Shown here in pieces: positions 22,147 to 33,860 of a stretch of 64,000 bases of DNA. Origin of the DNA: Sipunculus nudus (Eukaryota > Annelida > Sipuncula > Golfingiida > Sipunculidae); the NCBI GenBank assembly GCA_026874595.1, contig CM049311.1:44271676-44335675 (forward strand), written 5' to 3'. Below the pieces are notes generated by a model, which saw nothing but the letters and a program-made list of their open reading frames with translations, was not told the DNA's origin and made no database searches. Numbering within the stretch: the first letter of the stretch is position 1; every line of letters begins with the position of its first letter. Position numbers and translations under genes: made by a program.

Positions 22147-23224
22147 ATGTCTGACACACGTGAAGACCTTACTTGGGCCTTAAATAAGGTTCAAACCACC
22201 AGTACATTACTTGACCTTTAATTAAATCTTGATAGAACAATAGGCAGAATCGGCCATTGTGCCTGCAGTAATGCAGGACAAATCAGACATTAAGCTGAAC
22301 AAATAAAACAGGCTGCCATTGACTTAGACAATGATAACAATCTTGTCAAATCAGTGATTCGATCCACTTTAGTTGGCAAAGTTGCAAAGTCTGTTGAATG
22401 TTTTATGTTATCCAACATATTAAGTTCACTTTTCTGCCACCTAACGACATGGATCACCTCAAAAACAGACTGACCAAGCTCAGACAGAAATCACAAACAA
22501 TGCTAGAGGAGCATAATGACACCTTCATACAATTGGTGGTAGAATTGTATGGAAATACCATGCCTGCTGACAAAATTAAGGAAATTGTAGAACACTATGC
22601 ACACAGTCTGAGTAGTACTGCCGCAGCAAGGGCAGCCCTCAAATGCAAGATATAGATGAGGCCATGCATACTGCCAGAAACATGATGCATGATGACTTAG
22701 CTTTTCAGAAACTTGGAAGAGACCCTGAGGCTGACATGAAATACAAAACTCCTAGGGACATAGATCTCATTAATAAGCATTTTCTTCATCCTTTTGATAC
22801 ACATACAGCACACAGAAAACAACAGCCTTACATGAGATATACACAGAATAACAGACCAGTCTGTTATTACGGCTCCACAGTAGGACATATGAGTAACCAG
22901 TCCTATACCCTGAAGAGAAAAAATGCTCAGGGCCAATGGGCCCCTTGGGCTCAAGAGGGCCAAACGTGGACCAGTAAACCACCACAAACACACAAACAAG
23001 AAGCATCACAACAAGTGAAAATAATTCGAAAGGGTGTCACTGATCAACATAATCAGTATATTGAACCAATGGTCAGTCATGTTCAGAAATCTGGTCAGCA
23101 AGTTCATGCAGTACAACCCATTGCACAAAAATTTGTGGACCCCCCTCAGGAAATTTCCCATGAGGGTTATACATATACTTTGAACAAACCCACCCACCGG
23201 CCTCACAGTCATTTAAACTGGTAA
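22147..23224 (+). pseudogene. gag: Element A gag, broken
   Basis: Reading starts at ATG 22147 (MSDTREDLTWALNK), meets a stop after about 24 codons, and continues through open stretches at 22398-22655 and 22643-23224 in different frames. The middle has a helical capsid-like composition (for example DHLKNRLTKLRQKSQTML). The last part holds a degenerate zinc knuckle, CYYGSTVGHMSNQS, in which the second and fourth metal ligands are lost. Gag would form the particle that packages element RNA. Position after the leader and just before an aspartic protease motif supports the call. At least one frameshift and one stop make it non-functional. Confidence 0.7.
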
Positions 23225-23407
23225 CGCCCATTCGTTAAATTACACTATGCTGAAGTTAGCCTAGAAGCTCTTATTGACACTGGGGCGGCTGTTTCTTTGA
23301 TGGGGCATGATACTTTCATGAACATTCACAGAAAGAATAATAACCTCACATTGGAGGAACACCCCCCCCCCCCCCATGGGCTCCAGTCCGTCATTAACCA
23401 ATAAGCA
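23225..23407 (+). pseudogene. Element A protease remnant
   Basis: A frame reading EVSLEALIDTGAAVSLMG spans about 23254-23308 and contains the retropepsin-type active-site signature DTGA. The protease would cut Gag and Pol. A poly-C run of 14 bases at about 23360-23374 interrupts the region and probably causes a frameshift before the RT-proximal reading frame at 23408. Confidence 0.7.
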
Positions 23408-24215
23408 GTGACTGGTATAACCTATGTGTTATTCTCAAATCTTGACACTAGGTTACGGCTATTCGTGGTACCAGACTTACAACATGATCTTATCTCAGGG
23501 AGTGACGTACTGAACAGTGGCTGTGCCGACCTTAACCTTGAACAAGATACCTTGACATGGTATCATCGTGTGTTCAAGATTACACATGAATACATGGGAA
23601 CACCAAATAAAATCTTCATCACAAGGCCGTGTTATGCTGACGCAGATTTATATCACGTCCTGAGACAGTTTAGTGATGTTTTCGCCTCATCAGAGGAGAA
23701 AATGTCCATTTCAAGTTTACCACCATTAAAAGTTAGAACAAATGGGACAATCGCATCACTCCCACCTTATAGGGTTCCCCTGGCAAAGAATAAGGTGCTT
23801 GACCAGGAAGTACAAAGACTACTAAAAGAAGGGATCATTAGACCAGTAGGTCACCCTATAGTAGTCCTGTGTTCCTGGTAGACAAACCGGATGGTTCAGT
23901 TCGGCTGGTAGTCGACTACCGGAAGGTCAACCAGACAATCCAGGCAGACAAGTTCCCCCTCCCACGCTTGTCTGACATTTTTGATGATTTACAAGGTGCC
24001 ACAATGTTTTCCACCCTCGATTTGAAGTCGGGGTACCACCAGTTAGCAATGCATCCTGACAGCATACCCCTGACAGCAATGGCCACACCTAGTGGACTCT
24101 ATTAGTTTGTCCGTTGCCATTTTGGCCTTTCAGTGGCGCCCTCTGCATTCCAAAGAGCCATAAGTTGGGCTCTCAAAGAAGCTGAGTTAGACAATTGTGC
24201 CCGTGTCTACATAGA
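23408..24215 (+). pseudogene. pol: Element A reverse transcriptase, N-terminal part
   Basis: The frame at 23408-23881 has the RT leader (PPYRVPLAKNKVLDQEVQRL, LLKEGIIRP). After a one-base shift near 23872 it continues as FLVDKPDGSVRLVVDYRKVN and FSTLDLKSGYHQLAM, the conserved RT blocks with the first catalytic Asp. An in-frame TAG follows SGLY at 24103-24105, then FGLSVAPSAFQRAI. The coding sequence reaches the catalytic box and is cut at VYI (24215) by a 684-bp insertion. The enzyme copies element RNA into DNA. Ty3/Gypsy affiliation rests on these blocks and on the PR-RT-RH-IN order. Confidence 0.9.
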
Positions 24216-24899
24216 TACGCTCCCGAGGCAGCGAAAATCTTGCGCTTCTAAAGAAGCAATTGGTTTTCACGCTGCCAGCTTTGACCGTGTATGATATATT
24301 TAGACACCAGATGGCGGTTCGTTGTCCGCTGAAAAAAACGTGCGTATAATGTGACAAGCAGCCAACCAGATGCCAATAAACAAACACTCGACAGGCATCA
24401 TGGCTCCGCCCATTGCTGCGCTTCAAGCGCCGTTTGAAGACAGTTTATGGTGGAATTTTAATTGCTCCCTCTGTATTCTTGCATCACAGACCGATTCCAT
24501 TATGACTGTGTTAGCGTAGACATGTATCTGTTGTCTGCAGAACTGAAACCAGCAAGCGAAGTGTGCACGCAGCCTAAGCCTTTGTTGTTATGTTTCGTTT
24601 TAATTATAGCTCACCGGCCAGGCATCCCATGTGCCAAAGGCCCTAAGCAAACCACGTCTGGGGCAATTCTCTCTGAGCCTGTGGTTACCGGGGCGATGAG
24701 CTGTCACTCAAAACGAAATCATCATGATTTGCTCCGTGTGTTCCTAGCTTGGCTCTGTCTTCCAGCACAAGGTCTCATCTGATTGGACAAAAATACAGTG
24801 CTCCCCTCTGGTGTTGCAATTCAGGATACGAGGTCATAACAAACAGCGCTTACGATATAGGAAGTAGGCCTATAGTTAAAGCGCTATGTAAAGAGCATA
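24216..24899. mobile_element. 684-bp DNA element with 9-bp target duplication
   Basis: It is flanked by identical CTACATAGA copies (24207-24215 and 24900-24908), and removal restores a continuous RT reading frame. The ends are TACGCTC on the left and GAGCATA on the right, a short imperfect inverted repeat (6 of 7). A 9-bp duplication is typical of Mutator-like elements and possible for some other families, so the superfamily is uncertain. The 106-codon frame at 24462-24782 has no recognisable domain. Base composition is clearly richer in GC than the flanking intergenic DNA. Confidence 0.75.
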
Positions 24900-25428
24900 C
24901 TACATAGAGGACATTGTGGTCTTCAGTAAAAGCAGAGAGGAACATGTGCAACACTTGCAGAAGGTATTTCGTTGTCTTCAACGGTATAACCTAAAACTCA
25001 AGGCCTCAAAATGCAATTTTGCTAAACCAGCAGTAAAATTTCTGGGCCACATTATATCAGCGGAAGTAAAACTGCCAGATCCAGAAAAGACTGAAGCCAT
25101 AAGAAACATGGCAGCACCCACAAATGTTAAAGGTGTTCGCAGCCTGCTTGGCACCTGTGGGTTTTACAGGCAATTCGTAAAGAATTATGCCGAAATTGCA
25201 GCACCCCTGGTGGAATCAACAAAGAAACATGCTAAATTCCACTGGGGCCAAGACCACGAAGCGGCCCTCAAAAAATTGAAAGATCCACTTGTCTCACCTC
25301 AGGTGATGGTCTTTCCAGATCCCGAAAAGCCTTACCACCTGTACACTGATGCGTCAAATGTGGTAGTAGGAGCAGTGCTGGTCCAACTGGATGACAATAA
25401 CACAGAAAGAGTTATTGAGTATGTGTAA
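24900..25428 (+). pseudogene. pol: Element A reverse transcriptase, C-terminal part, and start of RNase H
   Basis: Reading resumes as YIEDIVVFSKSREEHVQHL. The position of the usual YxDD box reads YIED, so the second of the paired catalytic aspartates is intact but the first is Glu. Next come CNFAKPAVKFLGHIIS and the connection region with FYRQFVKNYAEIAAPL, then the RNase H opening LYTDASNVVVGAVL with its first Asp. The frame ends at 25428 in a one-base shift. Confidence 0.9.
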
Positions 25429-25945
25429 AACACTTATTCCAGCGCAGCGTAATTATTCTACCATCGAGCGTGAAGGCCTGGCTGTCATGGTAGCCCTTAC
25501 AAAGCTAAGGCACTACCTCCTGGGTAGCCAGTTTAAACTATACACTGACCACAGACCCTTGCAGAGTCTGTTTACCTCAAAGATAAAGAACACAAGGGTT
25601 CAGCGCTGGGCACTGACACTGGCAGAGTTCTCTCCTAAAATTGTGTATAGAAAGGGCTGCCTGAATGTAAAAGCTGATATGTTGTCCAGAGTGCACAATT
25701 CAAAGCCGATTCCACCTGTGGCAGAGCAACCAGTCATAGCCTGTGTATCCCCGGGAGCAGTAGAAATGATAGACCTTATGGAAGACAGTGAAGCTGAGGA
25801 TCTAATTCCTGTTACAGTACGACATGTGTATGATGACATCGACTTGGATGCCATTATCGAGGCACAAACATTACAGTTCCCAACACTGAAACGGAAAGCT
25901 CAGAAGGGCCATTCGTATTTCACACTGATCGATGGGGCACTATAA
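25391..25945 (+). pseudogene. pol: Element A RNase H
   Basis: After the frameshift near 25425 the protein continues RNYSTIEREGLAVMVALTKL (catalytic Glu region), LYTDHRPLQSLF and KADMLSR (catalytic Asp residues). RNase H removes the RNA strand after first-strand synthesis. The stretch then becomes a less conserved linker before the integrase zinc domain. Confidence 0.9.
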
Positions 25946-26703
25946 TTTGCGGCCACCGTACAAGGGGGCGCCACAGTACCCTAGGCTTGTAATGCCACCT
26001 CCTTACCAAGAAAAAGTCATAAAAAAATGTACATCTTCAGCTTGGCCATCTAGGAGTTATCAAAACAATGCATAGGGTGAATAAAGCGTACATGTTTCCG
26101 GGACTGAAAAGATCAGTACAACGGGTCATCCACAATTGCCGAAACTGCACCTTGCAGAGGACACCCAGAGACAGAGTGGCTATTCAGGAAATGCCTGTGC
26201 CATCACAGTGTTTCCAATTCATCTCCTGTAACCTAATAGGCCCAATTGTTGCTAGTGAGAACGACAACAAATGCGTCCTCACAGTCATTGACCACCTAAG
26301 TTCATTCCTTGAGGTATTCCCTCTCCCTGACAAAACGTAAGTCTGTATGGACAGCCCTACACCAGAAATATTTTGCTCGTTATGGCACTCCTAGGACTAC
26401 CCTCACAGATATTGGCCTAGAATTTAATGCTACAGCTTGGGATGAATTCCTTAAAAACTGGGCATAGAACACAGGTCTACAGCCTACCATCCGCAATCTA
26501 ACAGGAAAATTGAGCGAGTAAATCGGACAGTAAAAGAACTTCTGTCCAGAATACTTGCAAATAACCCTGATCAATGGGAGGCTGCCCTTAGTGATGTACA
26601 ATGGGCTCATAACAGTTCCCGTAATGAGACAACAGGCCAATCCCCATATCTGGTTGTATTTGGGAGACACCCGAATGCTCCATTACGCCACATTGATCCC
26701 AAT
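25946..26703 (+). pseudogene. pol: Element A integrase, broken
   Basis: The zinc-binding HHCC region reads GHLGVIKTMHRV ... HNCRNC between about 26035 and 26150. In the catalytic core the first Asp position reads SCNLIGPI, so Asp has become Asn, and the second site reads LTDIGLEF with Asp kept. After a stop near 26464 the third site appears in another frame as KIERVNRTVKELL. A conserved downstream block, SPYLVVFGRHPN, is near 26643-26676. Integrase would join element DNA to the genome; substitution plus stops make this copy inactive. Confidence 0.85.
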
Positions 26704-27547
26704 ATGGCTTATACACTAAATGACAGAATAAAGAGAATGCACAGCATCTGGCTTGAGACTCAAGCCCACATTCAAGCCAGCCGCGTACCTGACAGACTGA
26801 GATCTGAACGGCAGGCTAATGTGCCAATACTGGCGGACAATACGGCAGTCCTATTAAAAGCTGAAAATTCTATGACATTTACTGCCAAATGTGACCCTCA
26901 GTGGGTGATCACAGAACAACGTAACACTACGTCACATACAAAACCAGCAAAATGGGGCAACGAAGAAAGTTCATCGTTCAAAAGTTGCTTCCGCTCCTAC
27001 AAGTGCTGATTGGACGCAGGTTAGGACAGACAGACCTGCGCACAAACGTCACTTGCGTAACAGGACAAAACATGTCAAAAGTAAGAGAGCACAGACAGAT
27101 TCGTTACCAAGAAAAGGCAGGCCCTCTGCGAAAAGCCCAGATAACATGAGGTACACAAATCCTTATGCCTGGAGTGGCGAAACGCCAAACTGCTATGAAT
27201 GTGCAGAGCCTGGACATGTCGCTGATAACTGTGACGTTAGATTACATAGAGTAGCGAATGGGGATATCGCGGGCATTCCTTTGAAATCACTTAATAAAAT
27301 CAGGGACCGGTTGAACAGAAATGGAAAAGAAAAATCTTTGCTAAGTAAGCTATGTCCACCAGGGAGAAAACAAACTCTCACACGACAAAACGACGAACCT
27401 GTAGCAGGGCCTTCGAATGATTATACACACAGGCCTATGCCTACTCGACATAGCAGTAGAAATATAAACATAAACTATGCAATAGGAAAACTATGCAAAA
27501 GGAAACATAACTATGCAATTCTTAATGAGCGGGGATATTCACAGTAA
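26704..27547 (+). pseudogene. Element A Pol C-terminal tail with CCHC zinc knuckle
   Basis: The integrase C-terminal region runs to about 27008 and shifts frame near 26940. The continuing frame (through 27547) is basic and includes NCYECAEPGHVADNC at about 27187-27231, a full C-x2-C-x4-H-x4-C zinc knuckle, followed by a basic tail ending LNERGYSQ. In Ty3/Gypsy elements the knuckle normally sits at the end of Gag. Here it lies downstream of integrase, while the Gag knuckle is degenerate. It may be a C-terminal Pol extension or a separate third ORF. Confidence 0.75.
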
Positions 27548-27689
27548 ATGCCATACAAACCTTACTGTACATGTATATATGTATATAAACATGCAAAAAA
27601 ATACAAAAATAGTTTGATAAACTATTGTGTATATGTATTGTGTATATGTTTGTATAATTGTGTGTATGTATGTATGTGTGTATGTATTG

Positions 27690-27752
<63 letters not shown>

Positions 27753-28569
27753 TGTACCTTTGTTATAACATGTTATTTCACTGTACTTCCTTCCCATTTG
27801 CAGAAAATGCAGTAGAGAGCATCCGACCCCACTACCTCTACTTACACATATTTTATTTGGTTGTAGATGAACTGACTCATCAGCCATGCACCGCTGGCCA
27901 TGATCAAAGTTTTGTAAATACTACCCTTGTATTATAGGAAAAGGTACTGCTGTTGTTGTTTTCATTTCAGGGGGCCCAATCTGGTGTGGACATCGATCCT
28001 GTCTCCTGATGACAATATCAGCCAGCAACCAATACAGTGACTCCGGGCTGCCAGTTTAAGCCATGCAGACAGAGTCAAAGGATTATATCTGGCTTTAAAC
28101 ATGGAACTCGACTGTATTGGATCATTTATGAACAGTTACTTTAATTATAAACCATAGTCTAATGCATATCTTCATACTTCTGTGCATTTTATATTATCAT
28201 CTGATGTCACTTGTGTATTATATGTATATCTAATAAATAGATCTTCTCTAAACTTCCATAACAACTATCAGACTGCTAGTCCCTAATTCTCAGTAGTACT
28301 GTGTAGGGAGAGAAAACTCCCTACCCGCTGTTGGGATCCCGCTCCTAGGGATACCGAGCACTGGATAAACCTACCTCCTCCCTCCCAACATGGGAGTTAG
28401 GGGTTGGGTAGCCGGCTCACAGCCTATACACAGACTGCAAAGGCCTATTTTGGCCCAAATAATGAACAAAAACCAGTCCTCCCCTCTAAAAGGATAGGCA
28501 ATATGACGGATACTGCAAAACAAACTACAACAATAAATTTTCCACTATATAGTGCAAAATTTTCCCGAT
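27548..28569 (+). other. Element A 3' untranslated region with (AT)n
   Basis: AT/GT-rich DNA with an (AT)n array at 27691-27749, then unremarkable sequence to the polypurine tract. Frames over the array are low complexity. No gene. Confidence 0.6.
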
Positions 28570-28580
28570 AGGGGGAAGGA
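28570..28580 (+). other. Element A polypurine tract
   Basis: AGGGGGAAGGA directly abuts the TG of the 3' LTR. This is the expected primer site for plus-strand DNA synthesis and confirms element orientation. Confidence 0.85.
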
Positions 28581-28820
28581 TGTAACTGCCCGCCTGTCTC
28601 CACCCTGGGTTGAGTATCACCTTATCAGGGTGATCATTAACCGGGGTACTGTATGGCGGCCATTGACCTTTTCCCCTGTCGAGGACACACGTGGTGAAGG
28701 CCAGAGAGATCTGGTGCCAGTCGGGTTTGGACTTCCAGCTAAGACAGAAGAGTTGGTTTGCTGATTCAAAGCGCCATCTTCTGTATATCCAGGAGTCAGC
28801 CTTGACAACTTAGTATGTGC
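28581..28820 (+). mobile_element. Gypsy element A, 3' LTR (intact)
   Basis: About 240 bp, from TGTAACTGCC to TAGTATGTGC, preceded by a polypurine tract. It serves as the uninterrupted reference that shows the 5' copy was split after CTGATTCAAA. The last base or two of the LTR are uncertain, and no target-site duplication is evident around the pair. Confidence 0.85.
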
Positions 28821-29522
28821 TTTATCCCTTGTACTTAAGACCATATGCAGTTTGATATTTGTTAAAGTTTTTAGTTGTGTTTATAACCCTATATATTTTT
28901 TTGCGGTTCTTTGAATTACCCAGCCAGATAGAAAAAAAACGAAAATCCTGTCCTCAGAATTAGAAATCCCTTACATTGTGATATATGACAAACTACATTG
29001 TTATAATAAGTTCATGGTATATGTATATTCATCATTGATATATTAAATGAGTTGCTTGTATATGACATATGGTATGGCACATGTTTAATGTTCAAGGTCA
29101 CTTGTAACACCATTATTTAATATCTCTTGGTGAATGCATGCCATTTATGAATATGACTGATGATATGTTTTAGCGGCTAGTGCAAATAGTTTGCATGTAT
29201 TTTTTTTATATATACTCGAGTTGTACACAAATTCTGTGCCTCAAGTGTTACTGCATCTGTAGCTATATACAGTTTCTGGTTTGATTGTTCAGCATAACTA
29301 CATTCAGAGTGTGCTCGGGCTACATGCTGAATATCAGCCATAATTAACAGGAAAACATTCTTGTGTATGTTGTTGTTGTACAACTCTGAATACATTTTTT
29401 CAGTGATGTCACAGTTTGCCGTACAGATGATGATTTTCACATGATATTGGTTAATATCAGCCTTTTTTAATGTGCATATCGTTTTCCATATGAAAATATT
29501 CGTTGGCTGGTGTCTAACATAG
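28821..29522. other. Intergenic, nothing recognised
   Basis: AT-rich sequence between two retroelement remnants. The 136-codon minus frame at 29177-29587 has no domain I recognise and overlaps the start of the next gag. Confidence 0.5.
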
Positions 29523-30880
29523 ATGGGTTTGAAACAGAAATCATTTGAAGGAAAAAAAAAAGAAAATCCTGAAAAATTATCAGTCATAAATACTCAGGAA
29601 GAGATCACACAATTGAGAGAGGAGCTAGAGAGGCTACGGGGTATGCTGAATCAAGAGGACCCAGATGTGGGTGATCTACGCAGGCAGTTGGAGAGGCTAG
29701 AGACCAAGCAGGGTGCACAGTCACCTGTCTCGCTACGCTGGTGATGGTCAGAGTCTGGATGACTGGATATTGGAGGCGAGAGCTGCTTTAAGGGCTAGAG
29801 GTCTTGATGGGCAGGACGCATGCCAGTTCTTGATGTCCCATCTTGAAGGGCCAGCTAAAGGTGAAATACGGTTTGCCCCGATTGATGTTAGGCTGGACCC
29901 AGAGGTACTTATTCATCACTTAGAGGAAAACTTTGCCGAGAAGAAAACTCCCACTCAGCTACTTGATGAGTTCTACCACAGGAGCCATGTTCCCAAAGAG
30001 TCTCTTAGGGATTTTTCACTCGCCTTAATGTCTTTGGCAAACAGAGCTCAACAGAACGATGATGGTTGCTTACCTAACAAGGACCGAGCCTTGAGAGACA
30101 ATTTTGCTGAAAAAAAGTGTACGATAAGGCACTTAGGAAGGATCTGAAGAGCTACGGGCAGCAGCACTTAATCTGGCGGACGAGGAGAATCAGTCAATGG
30201 CTAGGGCTTCCAAGAAAATGATACGAAAGAAACAGGAACAGATGAGGGTGCAGCTGGTCTCGAGGTGAAAAAAAATGAGTGAACAGCAGCGGATGTGGGA
30301 CACTATGAAACAGCTGCAGCAAGGGAACCAGCTGTTGATGAAGAAACTGTTAGAGACGGAGGCTGATCCTGCAAAGGGTGCTTCTGTCCCAGCGCCTAAG
30401 TTAGACACTACAGGGACCACACTGCGAGCACCTGTCATCTGCTATTACTGCGGAGCAGAGGGTCATGTACGTGGATTCTGTCCAAAGCGAAGGAGGAAAC
30501 CCCAAGGAGAGCAGCCTGTGACACCGCCATCGGGAACTCAGGCCAGTCAACAGAACCTTTGCCAGAGCATATCTGAAGGAGTAGGCCTAAATGAACAGAT
30601 ATTGGCAAAGACAGTCGGAGGCCGTCTAGTGACTAAAGCCGAGATTGGAGGAATCGAGATCAACTGCCTCTTTGACTCAGGATCTCAGGTGACGACCCTC
30701 TCTGAAAAGGTGTTCCGCAAAAAGATTCAGCCAGTGTGTGATGAGAAATTACCAGCTGGCACATTGGTGAGCTTGACAGCAGCAAATGGTTTAGATGTAC
30801 CGTATATTGGTGTCGATGTACTGTCTGTCAAAGTGGACTCCATATTGATTCCAGAAGTTGGTGTACTGATAGTTCGATAG
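29523..30880 (+). pseudogene. gag: Second Gypsy gag-protease fragment
   Basis: Three open stretches in three frames (29523-29744, 29713-30147, 30275-30880) read as one Gag. First comes a coiled-coil segment, EEITQLREELERLRGML. Then a capsid with LDDWILEARAALRARG and LEGPAKGEIRF. Then a zinc knuckle, CYYCGAEGHVRGFC, and a protease with CLFDSGSQVTTLSE, i.e. DSGS in place of the more common DTGS. At least two frameshifts are present. The sequence is cut off in mid-protease at about 30880 by a TTTAATACCCC-type repeat, and no RT follows. It is clearly a different family from element A, whose Gag does not align with it. Confidence 0.8.
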
Positions 30881-31470
30881 TTTAATACCCCATCATTGCC
30901 ATTTATCAGTACTGTGAGCATTATAAGTCAAAAACTAATGGACAAATTTCTTTCATATTATGCATATGCATGGATATGGGTTATAGGATAATGTTTATTT
31001 GAATAGGGGTCATGACCTTTCCAATGAGTGGCCTTGACCTTGAATATTGCCATATATGGTGAAAATCACACAAAATCATTAATTTCTCAATAAGGGATGC
31101 ATTGATTGGTCCAAAAATCAACTTGAACGAAGATCTTGGATAGTGTTGTCATGTACGGGAAACAGGTGGCGCCACCTGTTATTCTTTTACTTGTTTTCGT
31201 GCCGTTTAATACCCCATCATTGCCACTTAACAGTACTGTGAGCATTATAAGTCAAAAACTAATGGACAGATTTCTTGCATATACATAGACATGGGTTAGG
31301 GGATGATGTATATTGAAATTTGGATCATGACCTTTCTATGAGAATGACCTTTTCTATGAGTGTGGTCTGATATTAATTGTTGCTGAAGATGGGGGGCCTA
31401 TTCTTTAAGGGGGGGGGGGGGGGGATTAATTGTCTGGCGATACTATGGCACCTGCGGTGCCAAGAAATAT
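30881..31470 (-). repeat. Two-unit dispersed repeat, related to the 1-1578 block
   Basis: GTTTAATACCCCATCATTGCC occurs at about 30880 and 31204, a tandem period of about 323 bp. Reverse-complemented, the unit matches the 1150-1250 part of the first repeat block, including 'ggtggcgccacc' at about 31168. A poly-G run of about 16 bases lies at 31408-31424. The insertion truncates the gag-protease fragment to its left. Confidence 0.7.
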
Positions 31471-31921
31471 CTAGTTAAAATAATGTTATATGAATGCTGA
31501 TGTAATAATGTATTTATACTGCCGTTGACAGACTCACGAAAAAGAATTATTTGTTTACATGTGACGTCATAGCTATAGACCAGAAATGGTTAATGTATTC
31601 GGGTTTATTATTGATGATCTAGGGCGAAATTATGACGAAACAGTTATTATACAGGGCTTATATTTACTGCTAGTCGTCAGATTAAATTAGAACGTAATAC
31701 AGGAAGTGTTTATAAAACAAGGTCACCTGGAAAAGGCTTTTGTTTACATACGACGCATATTCAGAACTTCTAGAATAAGTCATAGAGTGCACTTACCGCT
31801 GATTGGTTAATAAGTTTCGCTGTCTAAAAAGTCACATGTCGTTTTACGTTCGAATGACAGGACGACGCGCTAAAACCTGAGAAAAATACTACGCATTTGT
31901 TTGAGTCTGGTTCCAGTTATA
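31471..31921. other. Intergenic, nothing recognised
   Basis: AT-rich sequence without an open frame of note. Confidence 0.5.
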
Positions 31922-32338
31922 TGTTGGGGTTGACGTAATCCCTAAGGGCACCAGGAAGGCCTAGTTTAAAAGCCAGGAGGGCTTTTGAAATTATTAGTAT
32001 ATCCCAGGTGGGAATATGAGTCGTCATTAGTAATACCCAAGAGGGGTACAAGTGTACTGTGTAGTGATCAGTCAGGAGGCGAAGGTCAGTCGGCCTGACG
32101 TGTGTGAGTAGTCGTGAAACCCGAGAGTAAGGGTGAGAATTATTGGAGAATACTGGAACATTTATTTGCCAGCAGGCGAAGTTGGATTATTTATATGAAG
32201 GACACTGCATGTATATGTATAACTGGATATACGTCTAGGTTCATGTCCATTGTACTGACAGGACGGCAAAACCGTGAGTCTGACACGCTATGTCGTATGT
32301 AATGTTTGTTGATCCAGAATAAATTTGTGTTCGTTACA
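31922..32338 (+). other. Possible solo LTR
   Basis: TGTTGGGGTTGACG at the left and TTCGTTACA at the right give TG...CA ends about 417 bp apart. An AATAAA lies about 22 bases before the end, as in an LTR R-U5 boundary. I found no matching second LTR, target duplication, primer-binding site or polypurine tract, so the call is tentative. It could belong to the gag-protease fragment to its left. Confidence 0.3.
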
Positions 32339-32889
32339 GTACAACACAGTCGTTTATCTTCAATGTACTTTTGAAGTGAATCTGGGGCATATGTTTGAGT
32401 TTGTGACATAATCAATATTCCTAAAATATTATATAAACCATTAAAAGTGATTAAATTTAGAATATAACATTGTACAGCATATTATGTAGTATTTGTTAAG
32501 TATGACAAAGTTATATAAGTCAATATGAATTAATATATGAAATTATTAAATTGCATATAATATGATTATTTATATATCCATTCATATATATGTGATAATT
32601 TATTTCCTCCATCTAGCGAGTTATTCTAACAAATAAAATGGATAACAGATGGCAAAACAGATTTTAGGTGGCGATTCCACCTATTAGTTGTAACTGATTA
32701 CAATCTAAAGATATTTTATGTCGTTACCTTAGGCACACGCGTTTTCTTGTTCTTATAGCCTGATATCCAGTTAGCACAAACATTTTATGAAACTGTAATG
32801 AAACGTTTCTTAAAATGTTTCCAAAGCAGTATATGGCTTTAAAGTGTTAAATTAAAAAATGTTTTCTGGATTCGTATAATAATGTAATA

Positions 32890-33560
32890 GAAATATTTCC
32901 TTCCTACATAAAATTAAATTAAAAGATACTGTTATAATTTATATCAATGATTTGCAACATCGCATGCATTTTTTTATATCTTTCACAGTTATGTAGTTTT
33001 TCATTTTTTTTTAAATTTTCGAAATATTTTGTGTTTTTATAATGTTTTAGGCAAATTGTCTGTGCAATGTTACAAAAATGTTTCCTGATACGTTGGGTGA
33101 TCAGTATTCAGCAAGCCTTTGGGAGTTATATGCGTTCCATATATAGTACCCTAATGCATGGATAAAAATTAGTTTCATTAAGACTGTATATAGCACCCTA
33201 CTGGATAAAAAAATAGTTTTATTAATACAAAACTAAATGGACATTTCTTACGGTTTTACCAGTTCCTGCAAGGATGCGACACTTTGATACTTTGTTTTTT
33301 TTATTACATTAATATACAAATTTATGTATTTTATAAAATATTTGATATATAGTATTATGTAAAATTATTATAAAACAAATGAATGTTGTTTTAGTTATAC
33401 TTTATTTTTTATATGTTATTTGTTAAATAAGGAGAAAAAGTATTACAGCATTTTGAATTACGAAATTTTAAATGCTTTTTAATTATATTTATGAAATAAC
33501 ATTCCATAATAAAATATTACGTCGCGATATGATACATAATATATTACATTTGATTGTAAA
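32890..33560 (+). repeat. AT-rich dispersed repeat, copy 1
   Basis: This stretch aligns with 62340-62960. Shared landmarks in the same order are 'aaatatttccttcctacat', 'gatactgttataatttata', 'ttttaggcaaattgt', 'ctaatgcatggataaaaa' and 'accagttcctgcaaggatg'. Small indels separate the copies. No coding frame is evident. At 62 kb the homologous block lies inside a segment flanked by inverted GCG arrays that this copy lacks. Confidence 0.8.
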
Positions 33561-33818
33561 TATTTCATGAATTATTTTTTTCATAGATCTTATATATCAT
33601 TATGTTAAAGTAGTAATATTCTTTATGATTTTATTCAAATAGTCAGCATCCCTTGAGTGGAGCAATCAGATGGTTGAAATCTAGAAGACGTATACAGTAC
33701 ATTATGTGCAAAAAAATCGTTTCAGGGTCTCATTCATGCCAGGTGCAGTGCGTTTGTTCAATAAGCATATGCATCCCATTAATATGTTTTCTAGTCGTTA
33801 ATCATATGCTTTTTACAC

Positions 33819-33860
<42 letters not shown>

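Noticed and set aside
22697-23212. Minus-strand frames opposite element A gag
   Set aside because: Antisense shadows of a recognised Gag region with no domains.
29523-30880. Fragment as a second copy of element A
   Set aside because: Its zinc knuckle (CYYCGAEGHVRGFC) and protease (DSGS) differ from element A and the capsid does not align.
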